DNA from: Bacteroidales bacterium
GTDB taxonomy: Bacteria; Bacteroidota; Bacteroidia; Bacteroidales; Dysgonomonadaceae
Reading direction: 5' to 3'
Assembly (NCBI GenBank): GCA_012518155.1
Contig: JAAYTC010000022.1
Span: 1-13,427 of the forward strand
Length of the DNA stretch: 13,427 bases
Shown: piece after piece, positions 1-6,689 of the stretch
Numbering within the stretch: the first letter of the stretch is position 1
Layout: every line of letters begins with the position of its first letter
Program-made: the position numbers and the translations under genes
The notes under the pieces: model-generated
What the model saw: the letters and a program-made list of their open reading frames with translations, nothing else
Databases searched by the model: none
What the model was told of the DNA's origin: nothing

Positions 1-193
1 CGGTGACATCCACGTCGTTCCGTTGCAGTAGTGCCACGATTGCGTCGAACTCCTGCAATGCTCTTTCGGCTACCGCATCTTGCATGTCCGGATTGCTTCC
101 TGCATCGCGCTGGAAAAAGTTATTCCCTGCTGTCTCCTTGTTAAAGGCAAACCGGTAGGGGCGCACCATAAGTATTTTAGAGGTTGTTTGCAT
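1..193 (-). CDS. ctlX: CtlX-like citrulline hydrolase, amidinotransferase superfamily (5' part only, cut by left edge)
   Basis: The first 64 codons are visible, beginning MQTTSKILMVRPYRFAFN and continuing with ETAGNNFFQ and LQEFDAIVALLQRNDVDVT. The pattern 'ILMVRP...F..N.ETA.NN.FQ' followed by an 'A..EFD..V..L...GVDV' helix is typical of the N-terminus of the arginine deiminase-related CtlX/DDAH-like family. This family belongs to the guanidino-group-modifying fold, and its CtlX members hydrolyse citrulline to ornithine, CO2 and ammonia. The catalytic Asp, His and Cys residues lie beyond the window, so activity cannot be checked here. The start codon is 12 nt after the rocD stop on the same strand, which suggests cotranscription. 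The product ornithine is the substrate of RocD, which supports the assignment. There is no Shine-Dalgarno sequence. A dimethylarginine- or arginine-acting relative remains possible. Confidence 0.75.
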   Translation of the reverse strand, partial: MQTTSKILMVRPYRFAFNKETAGNNFFQRDAGSNPDMQDAVAERALQEFDAIVALLQRNDVDVT

Positions 194-205
194 GCCCGTC
201 AAATT

Positions 206-1435
206 TTATTCCAATGACCGGATCGATTGCCGGATGATCGCGATCGACTCGTGTAACTGCTCCTCGGTAATCACTAACGGAGGCGCGAAGCGAATGATAT
301 GCTGGTGAGTAGGTTTCGCGAGTAGGCCATTTCTTGCCATAGCGAGGCACACGTCCCATGCCTCCTTCCCGTTGTGTGGGTTAATGACTACCGCGTTAAG
401 TAGCCCTTTTCCCCGTACCTGCCCGATAAATGGGCTCTCTATCTTCCCAATTTCTTCGCGGAAGATCTTACCCAACCTTTCGGCTTTCTCAACGAGATCC
501 TCTTCTTTTACTACCTCTAATGCTGCCATAGCTACCTTACAAGCCAAAGGAAAGCCACCAAAGGTGGAACCGTGCTGCCCCGGTTGTATGGTGAGCATGA
601 TCTCATCGTCCGTGAGAACGGCTGATACAGGGAGTACGCCTCCCGAGAGGGCTTTACCCAAGATCACGATATCGGGACGCACGCCCTCATGATCGGAGCA
701 CAGTAACTTTCCCGTACGAGCAATGCCAGTCTGCACCTCATCGGCAATCAATAATACGTTGTGTTTTTTGCACAGTTCACTGCACCGTTTCAGGTAGCCG
801 CCGTCCGGAACAAATACGCCTGCTTCTCCCTGGATGGGTTCCACCAAGAAGCCGGCAATAAACTCGCCTTTTTCTTTAAGGAGGGCTTCCAGCGCATCCG
901 CGTTGTTGTATGGGATAATCTCTATTCCCGGTAGATAGGGGCCGTAATTGTTCCGTGCATCGGGATCGGTCGAAAGGGAGATAACAGCGAGGGTCCTGCC
1001 GTGGAAGTTGCCTTCGCATGCCACGATAATGGCTTTGTTTTCCGGGATTCCTTTTTTTTGATACCCCCATTTACGTGCAAGCTTCAACGCCGTCTCTACC
1101 CCTTCGGCACCGGTATTCATCGGGAGCACCTTATCGTACCCGAAAAATTGGTGAATATACTCCTCGTATGGTCCCAAAGCATCGTTATAAAAGGCCCGGG
1201 AGGTGAGGCAGAGTGTTTCTGCTTGCTCTTGTAGTGCCTTCACGATCTTGGGATGGCAATGTCCTTGATTCACGGCAGAGTAGGCAGATAGAAAATCAAA
1301 ATATTGTTTCCCATCTACATCGGTCACATAGCAACCTTTCCCACTGGAAAGCACCACCGGTAAGGGGCGATAATTGTGCGCTCCGTATTTCTCTTCCAAG
1401 TTGATGTAGTGACTACTTTTTATTGAAGCTTCCAT
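206..1435 (-). CDS. rocD: Ornithine--oxo-acid aminotransferase (ornithine delta-aminotransferase)
   Basis: This 409-residue class-III PLP aminotransferase moves the delta-amino group of ornithine to 2-oxoglutarate, giving glutamate-5-semialdehyde and glutamate in the cytoplasm. Landmarks are NYRPLPVVLSSGKG (21-34), DFLSAYSAVNQGHCHP (47-62), the PLP phosphate loop MNTGAEGVETA (106-116), EGNFHGRT (141-148), VEPIQGEAG (198-206), ADEVQTG (231-237) and the PLP lysine K261 in LGKALSGG. Length fits the family's roughly 400 residues. The open frame continues 45 codons upstream into the DUF1080 gene, but family homology begins at MEASIKSSHYINLEEKYGAHNY, so I chose ATG at 1435. It lies 46 nt after the DUF1080 stop and ctlX follows 12 nt downstream. 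A weak -7-like box (TATTTTTT on the minus strand, about 1455-1462) could add an internal promoter, but read-through from the DUF1080 promoter is equally possible. Confidence 0.93.
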   Translation of the reverse strand: MEASIKSSHYINLEEKYGAHNYRPLPVVLSSGKGCYVTDVDGKQYFDFLSAYSAVNQGHCHPKIVKALQEQAETLCLTSRAFYNDALGPYEEYIHQFFGYDKVLPMNTGAEGVETALKLARKWGYQKKGIPENKAIIVACEGNFHGRTLAVISLSTDPDARNNYGPYLPGIEIIPYNNADALEALLKEKGEFIAGFLVEPIQGEAGVFVPDGGYLKRCSELCKKHNVLLIADEVQTGIARTGKLLCSDHEGVRPDIVILGKALSGGVLPVSAVLTDDEIMLTIQPGQHGSTFGGFPLACKVAMAALEVVKEEDLVEKAERLGKIFREEIGKIESPFIGQVRGKGLLNAVVINPHNGKEAWDVCLAMARNGLLAKPTHQHIIRFAPPLVITEEQLHESIAIIRQSIRSLE

Positions 1436-1481
1436 TGGATAATAGTTTTTTTGTAAAAAATAAGGGCGCGAGATGATGGAT

Positions 1482-2120
1482 CTATTGGCGAAGTTCCAAG
1501 TTCCGGAACTGTATCTCTTTTCCTTCGCTCTGTAGCCCAATATGTCCTTCTCTAACCTCGCTCGTGGCACTATTTTGAAGCACGTCGTTCACGTAAACTG
1601 TAATGATTCCTTCGTTCACCGTAACACGCACCTTGTTCCACTCTCCCACGGGCATTTCGCTGGAAGGTTGTTGTTTGGCAATCACGGGAAACGCGGGGCG
1701 CTCCGTAACCCCCTCCGGTAACGTGTATTCGTTGAGGTCGGATCCCCCCAAGAGTACGAAATCCCCCGCTTTACCGGCGGCTAATTGACACTCGATCCCA
1801 TTGGGAAATGGATTCAGTGGTTCTTCAATTAGCACGAACACGCCGCTGTTGCTCTCCTCCCCAGCCCATCGGTATTCAAGTTCAAGCGTGAAGTTACGAT
1901 ACTTTTTCTTGGTATACATGTATCCTAAGGGTTCACCCATTATACGGATGATGCCGTTATCGACCATGTACACGTCTTCCGCGGGCACCGTATTGCCTTC
2001 GATCACGAAGTTCCAGTTCGAGAGGTCTTTACCGTTAAAGAGAGTGTTTGATTGTTGCCCACAGCCCGATAAAAGGAAGAAGAACAAGCCGAGCGTAATA
2101 GATAGAATCGTTTGTTTCAT
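1482..2120 (-). CDS. DUF1080 (3-keto-disaccharide hydrolase-type) lipoprotein
   Basis: This 212-residue protein has a lipoprotein signal MKQTILSITLGLFFFLLSGC with lipobox LSGC, so C20 would be lipidated and the protein anchored in the envelope. The mature part is one DUF1080 jelly-roll domain: LFNGKDLSNW (27-36), YRNFTLELEYRW (74-85), NSGVFV (91-96), NGIECQL (107-113), GEWNKVRV (159-166) and the closing IGLQSEGKEIQFRN (194-207). Family members are related to concanavalin-like glucanases, and several are implicated in cleaving 3-keto-glycosides made by Gfo/Idh/MocA oxidoreductases. No substrate can be inferred here. The gene is first in a minus-strand run with rocD and ctlX, an unusual partner for amino-acid catabolism. 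No acidic lipoprotein export signal follows C20 (next residues GQQSN), so surface exposure is not predicted. A TAnnTTTG box lies about 50 nt upstream. Confidence 0.88.
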   Translation of the reverse strand: MKQTILSITLGLFFFLLSGCGQQSNTLFNGKDLSNWNFVIEGNTVPAEDVYMVDNGIIRIMGEPLGYMYTKKKYRNFTLELEYRWAGEESNSGVFVLIEEPLNPFPNGIECQLAAGKAGDFVLLGGSDLNEYTLPEGVTERPAFPVIAKQQPSSEMPVGEWNKVRVTVNEGIITVYVNDVLQNSATSEVREGHIGLQSEGKEIQFRNLELRQ

Positions 2121-2170
2121 TGTTGTTAATTTAGAAATGTAATTGATTGTGTATTTTTAAAAGCTTACCA

Positions 2171-2178
2171 CAAAAATA
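2171..2178 (-). promoter_or_regulatory. Bacteroidota-type -7 box for the DUF1080-rocD-ctlX run
   Basis: On the minus strand this reads TATTTTTG, a full match to TAnnTTTG. It is preceded at about 20 bp by a T-rich stretch in place of a clear TTTG -33 box. It would start a transcript about 45 nt before the DUF1080 ATG. Confidence 0.5.
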
Positions 2179-2233
2179 CCTTTTTTAAGCCGATTAAAAA
2201 ACGAATTTTAAAAAAATGTTCAAAGACGAGTGT

Positions 2234-2280
2234 TTGGGTGCTAACAATCACTCTTCCGAATCACGGAAGGTGAGTCCCAA
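2234..2280. repeat. Imperfect inverted repeat / hairpin between divergent promoters
   Basis: The inner stem pairs CTTCCG (2253-2258) with CGGAAG (2264-2269) around loop AATCA. It extends across one bulged T by TCAC (2248-2251) with GTGA (2270-2273). An outer stem pairs TTGGG (2234-2238) with CCCAA (2276-2280). Neither side is followed by a run of T, so it does not look like a terminator. It sits between the DUF1080 and porX promoters, ending about 18 bp before the porX -33 box, which would suit an operator or a structured RNA end. Confidence 0.55.
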
Positions 2281-2298
2281 CAAATAAGCAGAAAAAAA

Positions 2299-2329
2299 TT
2301 GTGAGATAACGCAGAAATCAATACATTTG
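2299..2329 (+). promoter_or_regulatory. Promoter of porX-tsaE
   Basis: TTG at 2299-2301 is followed after 20 bp by TACATTTG (2322-2329), matching the Bacteroidota sigma-ABfr consensus TTTG-N19-21-TAnnTTTG. Transcription would start near 2334, about 25 nt before the porX ATG. A possible upstream ATG at 2327 falls inside this -7 box and therefore cannot be the start. Confidence 0.7.
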
Positions 2330-2359
2330 TCTCTAAGCAAGCTACAATACAAAAATAAA

Positions 2360-3904
2360 ATGAGTAAAGCGTGTTTCCTGTGGGTTGATGATGAGATGGA
2401 ACTCTTGATGCCATATGTTCTTTTTCTCAAGGAAAAGGGATATGTCACGGAGTTCGCGGGAAACGGGCATGACGCTCTTGAGATGTGCCGCTCGCGAGTA
2501 TATGATATTATATTTCTGGACGAACATATGCCGGGTTTGTCGGGGCTCGAAACATTAGAAAGGCTGGATCGTGTCGCTCCTCATGTTCCAGTAGTGATGG
2601 TTACGAAAAGCGAGGACGAAGGCATTATGAACCAAGCAATAGGTAAAAAAATCGCGGATTATCTGATTAAACCGGTAAATCCTCATCAGGTATTGTTATC
2701 CATAAAGAAGTTGCTTGAGAAAAAGGAGCTTGTAGTGGAGGATGCTGCCATGCGCTATCAGGGTGAGTTGGCACAATTAGATAGGAAAATCAGTGAAGCA
2801 TATACCGCAAATGACTGGAAATCTATGTACAATGAGCTGGTATACTGGGAGCTGGAATTGGAGGCTTCACGACACCCCGCGTTGGAAATGCTGGTCGCGC
2901 AAAAGGTAGAAGCCAACCTCAGGTTCGCGAGGTTTATACGTGAAAATTACGAGCAATGGATATATGATGTTGCTGAACGGCCCGTGATGAGCCCCGATAT
3001 ATTTAAAACTTATCTCTTTCCTATGTTTGACAGGGGTGAGAAGATTTTTTTTATTCTTATCGACAACTTCCGTTTAGACCAATGGCGCGCGATAAAAGAT
3101 CTGTTAAGAGATACATTTTCATGCAGCGAGGCCCTCTATTTTAGCATCCTTCCCACGGCAACACCTTACGCGCGCAATAGCCTTTTTTCCGGACTCATGC
3201 CCGCGCAGTTATCGGAAAAATACCCTGATCTTTGGATAGATGAGTCGGAAGATGAGGGGAAAAATAGGATGGAGGAAGAATATATTCGATATCACTTGCA
3301 CCGGTCGGGGAGAAGAGTCTCTTTCACCTATTCTAAACTCAGCAGCAATCAGGAGGGAACACGCCTGCTGTCGCGCTTTTCAGAACTAGAGGACAAAGAT
3401 TTAAATATAATGGTGTTTAACTTTATGGATAACCTCTCCCATACTCGCACAGAGTCGAAGATGCTGAAAGAGCTTGTCGTGGATGAGGCAGCGTATCGAT
3501 CGATTACTCGATCGTGGTTTCTGCGCTCTCCCCTTATTCCACTCCTCAAAAAGATTGCCGATCGAGGACATAAAGTGATAATCACAACCGATCATGGTGC
3601 TATTCGTGTGAAGAGGGGTGTAAAAGTGATCGGAGATAAAGAAACGAACCACAATCTTCGGTATAAACTTGGGAGGAACCTCGCGTACGATCCAAAACAA
3701 GTTTACGCGATACATCATCCAAAGAACGTGCAGCTACCCGCTCCAAACGTAAGTAGCCGCTACATTTTCGCGCAAAACAGTGATTTTTTAGTCTATCCAA
3801 ACCAGTTCAATCAATATATATCCTATTACGAAAACAGCTTTCAGCATGGTGGGATCTCTCTCGAGGAAATGATAATCCCCTTCGTTACGCTGACAGCAAA
3901 ATAG
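2360..3904 (+). CDS. porX: PorX-family response regulator with PglZ phosphatase-like domain
   Basis: This 514-residue protein has two domains. The receiver domain (about 3-122) shows the acidic pocket VDDE (9-12), phospho-acceptor D54 in FLDEHMPGLSG, T82 and K104 in YLIKPVNP. A helical linker follows, then a PglZ/alkaline-phosphatase-like domain (about 205-514) with metal-site motifs LIDNFRLDQW (233-242), the likely nucleophile T268 in TATPYARN, FNFMDNLSH (353-361), TTDHG (409-413) and FQHGG (494-498). In Porphyromonas gingivalis PorX acts with the sensor PorY and sigma factor SigP to control type IX secretion, and the PglZ domain is reported to be a zinc enzyme acting on oligonucleotides. 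All receiver and metal-site motifs look intact. I chose ATG 2360 because the upstream in-frame ATG at 2327 overlaps the promoter box. tsaE follows 7 nt downstream. No porY or sigP lies in the window. Confidence 0.92.
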   Translation: MSKACFLWVDDEMELLMPYVLFLKEKGYVTEFAGNGHDALEMCRSRVYDIIFLDEHMPGLSGLETLERLDRVAPHVPVVMVTKSEDEGIMNQAIGKKIADYLIKPVNPHQVLLSIKKLLEKKELVVEDAAMRYQGELAQLDRKISEAYTANDWKSMYNELVYWELELEASRHPALEMLVAQKVEANLRFARFIRENYEQWIYDVAERPVMSPDIFKTYLFPMFDRGEKIFFILIDNFRLDQWRAIKDLLRDTFSCSEALYFSILPTATPYARNSLFSGLMPAQLSEKYPDLWIDESEDEGKNRMEEEYIRYHLHRSGRRVSFTYSKLSSNQEGTRLLSRFSELEDKDLNIMVFNFMDNLSHTRTESKMLKELVVDEAAYRSITRSWFLRSPLIPLLKKIADRGHKVIITTDHGAIRVKRGVKVIGDKETNHNLRYKLGRNLAYDPKQVYAIHHPKNVQLPAPNVSSRYIFAQNSDFLVYPNQFNQYISYYENSFQHGGISLEEMIIPFVTLTAK

Positions 3905-3911
3905 ATACATT

Positions 3912-4325
3912 ATGAGGATAGAAATAAACGATATCTCTGAAATCGAGCAAGCGGCCCGGGAATTTAAGGAGGCAATGGGGAACCACAAGGTTTTTGCTTT
4001 TTATGGAAGCATGGGAGTGGGGAAGACAACTTTTATCAAGGCAGTTTGTGAAGAACTGGGGGTGAAAGAAACGGTAACCAGTCCCACATTTGCTATTGTT
4101 AACGAGTATCGCGACAAAACGAATACCTCCATTTATCATTTTGATTTTTATCGAATCAATCGGCTCGAAGAGGTGTTCGATTTTGGGTATGAGGATTACT
4201 TCTACAGCGGCAATGTATGCTTTATCGAGTGGCCAGAACTGGTTGAAACAATATTGCCTGAGAATTGTATTAAAATAGCTATTCGCTCCACAGAGGATGG
4301 GTGTCGAGTCGTTGAAAAACTATAA
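3912..4325 (+). CDS. tsaE: tRNA t6A threonylcarbamoyltransferase complex ATPase TsaE
   Basis: This 137-residue P-loop ATPase works in the cytoplasm with TsaD and TsaB to make N6-threonylcarbamoyladenosine at position 37 of ANN-decoding tRNAs. Visible motifs are the Walker A loop GSMGVGKTT (32-40), VTSPTFAIVNEY (55-66), HFDFYR (76-81) and the family signature FIEWPE (104-109). Size is normal for the family (about 135-160 residues). The ATG is 7 nt after the porX stop, so it is probably cotranscribed from the porX promoter. It has no functional tie to PorX beyond shared transcription that I can see. No strong terminator follows; only a 4-bp stem (GAGT/ACTC near 4355) was noticed. Confidence 0.94.
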   Translation: MRIEINDISEIEQAAREFKEAMGNHKVFAFYGSMGVGKTTFIKAVCEELGVKETVTSPTFAIVNEYRDKTNTSIYHFDFYRINRLEEVFDFGYEDYFYSGNVCFIEWPELVETILPENCIKIAIRSTEDGCRVVEKL

Positions 4326-4406
4326 GAACGATCCAGAATGATTAAACGAAAACCGAGTTTGATACTCATATCCTTAAAATAGTGAGGTGAAAATCCAAAT
4401 AATTCC

Positions 4407-4458
4407 TATATTCGCTTTATTTAAACGGAAACTGTTCGGTCTCAATCCTCGATTTTTG
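4407..4458 (+). promoter_or_regulatory. Candidate promoter elements for the TPR gene (weak)
   Basis: Two near-matches to TAnnTTTG occur in the 159-bp gap: TATATTCG at 4407-4414 and GATTTTTG at 4451-4458. Each differs from consensus by one base, and neither has a good -33 TTTG. The second would start transcription about 25 nt before the ATG. Confidence 0.3.
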
Positions 4459-4484
4459 ACTCTCATGTCTAAAAAAACAATCGT

Positions 4485-6548
4485 ATGAAACGACATTCAC
4501 TGGTTTTTCTTCTTTTTATTTACTCCTTGGCCTCGTTCGCGCAGGTTAACACCGACCGCGTGATGATGATCGGGAAAAATGCGCTCTATTTTGAAGACTA
4601 CGTGCTTTCGATACAATATTTTAATCAGGTAATTACATCCAAGCCTTATCTCGCGGAGCCTTACTATTATCGTGCTATGGCAAAGTTTATGCTCGACGAT
4701 TTTTTGGGAGCCGAGGAAGATGCTACTCGTTGTTTGGATCGGAACCCTTATTACTTGGCTGCTTACCAGCTTCGAGGTGCCGCTCGGCAAAATCAGGAAA
4801 AGTACGAGTTGGCAGCAACTGATTATCAACGAAGCCTTGAGTTTTATCCTGAAGACCGTCTCACGTTAGTCAATATGGGGATTGTAAACATTGAACTTGA
4901 GCAGTACGAGGTAGCGGAAAAGTTTTTTGAGGTGCTTCTTCGGCGTTATCCCGATTATACGCCCGGCTATCTTGCTCGTTCTCATATGTATATCCAGGCG
5001 AAGGATACCCTGAAAGCTATGGAAGACTTAAATATAGCGATAGAGAATGATCCTTATACCGCTCAATCGTTTTCTGTGCGGGGACTGCTCTACTTTCATC
5101 AAAATGAGCATAACCTAGCACTGGCAGACCTGGATGAGGCAATTCGATTAGATCCGTACCAACAGGCGAATTACATTAACCGGGGATTGATAAAATATCA
5201 TCTGAACGACTTGCGTGGTGCAATGGCTGATTATGACCGGGTAATTGAAATGGATGAAAACAACCTAATAGCTCGTTTTAACCGTGGATTACTTCGCGCA
5301 CAAGTGGCCGATAATAATAGAGCTATACGCGATTTCGATAAGGTGATCGAACTAGAGCCTGACAACACCATTGCCTACCTGAACCGCGCCATGCTGAACA
5401 ACGAAATTGGGAATTTAAATGGAGCATTAAACGATCTGAACGTGGTGCTAGAGGAGCATCCCGACTTTTTTTCCGGCTACTATACCCGTTCATATATCAA
5501 GCGTGAACTGAACGATTTAGTCGGGGCGGAGCAGGATTACATGTTGGCGCGTGCTGAGGAGGCAAAAGCACGTGCAGTGGCTTCCGATAACCCCGAACCT
5601 TTTGCCGATGCACGGGAGAGGAGCGAGGCAAAGGACACTCGTGATCAAACCGACAGCGATATTGAAAAGTTTAATCTCTTGGTGGTTGCCAGCGAGGATA
5701 CTTCTGAAAAATCAAAATATCATCGCCAAAGCCGAGGTAGGGTGCAAAACCTCAACATCCCTGTCGAGAGGGAACCTCGTTTTGTACTTACTTATTATGA
5801 ACAGGACTATGAAGTACGTCGCCCGGTGTATTTTTCCGAGGTGCTTGATCAAGTAAACAATGAAACGGACCTCGCATGGATCCTTAAGATCACGAATAAC
5901 GAAGCCCCTCTCAATGAGCTTCAAGTACAGACACATTTTCGATCTATGGACGACTATTCGGCGAAGTTGGATAGCGATCCTACGAATGCTAAACTCTACT
6001 TCGGAAGAGGTATGGATTTCGCGTTGGTACAGGATTATGAAAATGCGCTAAAAGATATGGAACACGCCATTAGGTTGGATCCACAGATGGCAATGGCTCA
6101 TTTTGCTCGTGCAATCATTCGCACGAAACAGCTTGAATACCAGTCGATGCTCTCGGAGGAGCCAGGTTTGCTGGATCAAAAGAACGAGCAGGATCTCTCT
6201 ATACTAAATGATCTGCCGGGTGTTAAAAGACGTACGGAACTCTCGCTCGAGGCAATTGAATATGATGGAATTCTCAAAGACTATGACGCGATTATCCAGA
6301 TTGCTCCGGACTTCATTTTTGCTTATTACAACCGGGCGGAAATATTTATAATCGAGAAAGATTATCGGGCAGCAATTGCTGACTATTCTCGAGCTATCAA
6401 CTTGGAGCCGGAGTTTGCCGAGGCGTACTTTAACCGGGGAATCTCCCGTTTGTCGATCGGCGAAACAGCAGATGGTTTAGATGATCTGCGCAAAGCGGGA
6501 GAACTGGGCATCGTGCAATCCTATAGTATCATAAAGCGAATGCAGTAA
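4485..6548 (+). CDS. Secreted tetratricopeptide-repeat protein with an internal non-TPR insert
   Basis: This 687-residue protein has a signal peptide MKRHSLVFLLFIYSLASFAQ, likely cut after SFA (residue 19), placing it in the periplasm or beyond. Roughly ten TPRs fill residues 23-355, with repeated signatures such as AEPYYYRAMAKFML, LADLDEAIRLDP, ANYINRGLIKYHL and AIRDFDKVIELEP. Residues about 356-490 are not TPR-like: a charged Ala/Glu/Asp-rich tether (356-420) is followed by a beta-prone stretch with PRFVLTYYEQDYEVRRPVYF. TPRs resume at 494-545 and 590-675, ending EFAEAYFNRGISRL. TPR solenoids bind partner proteins, so a scaffold role is likely, but no specific partner can be read off. The gene stands alone between tsaE and thrS with about 140-160 bp on each side. 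A similar TPR gene next to thrS occurs, from memory, in other Bacteroidales, so this may be a conserved neighbour. Confidence 0.85.
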   Translation: MKRHSLVFLLFIYSLASFAQVNTDRVMMIGKNALYFEDYVLSIQYFNQVITSKPYLAEPYYYRAMAKFMLDDFLGAEEDATRCLDRNPYYLAAYQLRGAARQNQEKYELAATDYQRSLEFYPEDRLTLVNMGIVNIELEQYEVAEKFFEVLLRRYPDYTPGYLARSHMYIQAKDTLKAMEDLNIAIENDPYTAQSFSVRGLLYFHQNEHNLALADLDEAIRLDPYQQANYINRGLIKYHLNDLRGAMADYDRVIEMDENNLIARFNRGLLRAQVADNNRAIRDFDKVIELEPDNTIAYLNRAMLNNEIGNLNGALNDLNVVLEEHPDFFSGYYTRSYIKRELNDLVGAEQDYMLARAEEAKARAVASDNPEPFADARERSEAKDTRDQTDSDIEKFNLLVVASEDTSEKSKYHRQSRGRVQNLNIPVEREPRFVLTYYEQDYEVRRPVYFSEVLDQVNNETDLAWILKITNNEAPLNELQVQTHFRSMDDYSAKLDSDPTNAKLYFGRGMDFALVQDYENALKDMEHAIRLDPQMAMAHFARAIIRTKQLEYQSMLSEEPGLLDQKNEQDLSILNDLPGVKRRTELSLEAIEYDGILKDYDAIIQIAPDFIFAYYNRAEIFIIEKDYRAAIADYSRAINLEPEFAEAYFNRGISRLSIGETADGLDDLRKAGELGIVQSYSIIKRMQ

Positions 6549-6661
6549 TCCATTGTTACTGAAACAACAGTCTATATATAATATGGAGAACTGAATTTCA
6601 ATTTTTAGGATGCGGTGAATGATTTTTTCACGAAAAACTATTTCATCAATCACAAAATCAT

Positions 6662-6669
6662 TACATTTG
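6662..6669 (+). promoter_or_regulatory. -7 box of the thrS-infC promoter
   Basis: TACATTTG matches TAnnTTTG exactly and is identical to the porX -7 box. The -33 region is only T-rich. Transcription would begin near 6675, leaving a leader of about 14 nt before the thrS ATG. Confidence 0.55.
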
Positions 6670-6689
6670 TAGAATAAGAATAACAGAGC

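Noticed and set aside
1436..1570. N-terminal extension of rocD to an upstream ATG at 1570
   Set aside because: The extra 45 codons overlap the 3' end of the DUF1080 gene and do not resemble aminotransferase N-termini; family homology starts at the ATG at 1435.
3496..3515. Repeated CGATCG inverted copies near 3500
   Set aside because: They lie inside the porX coding sequence and are explained by codons; no repeat family was seen elsewhere.
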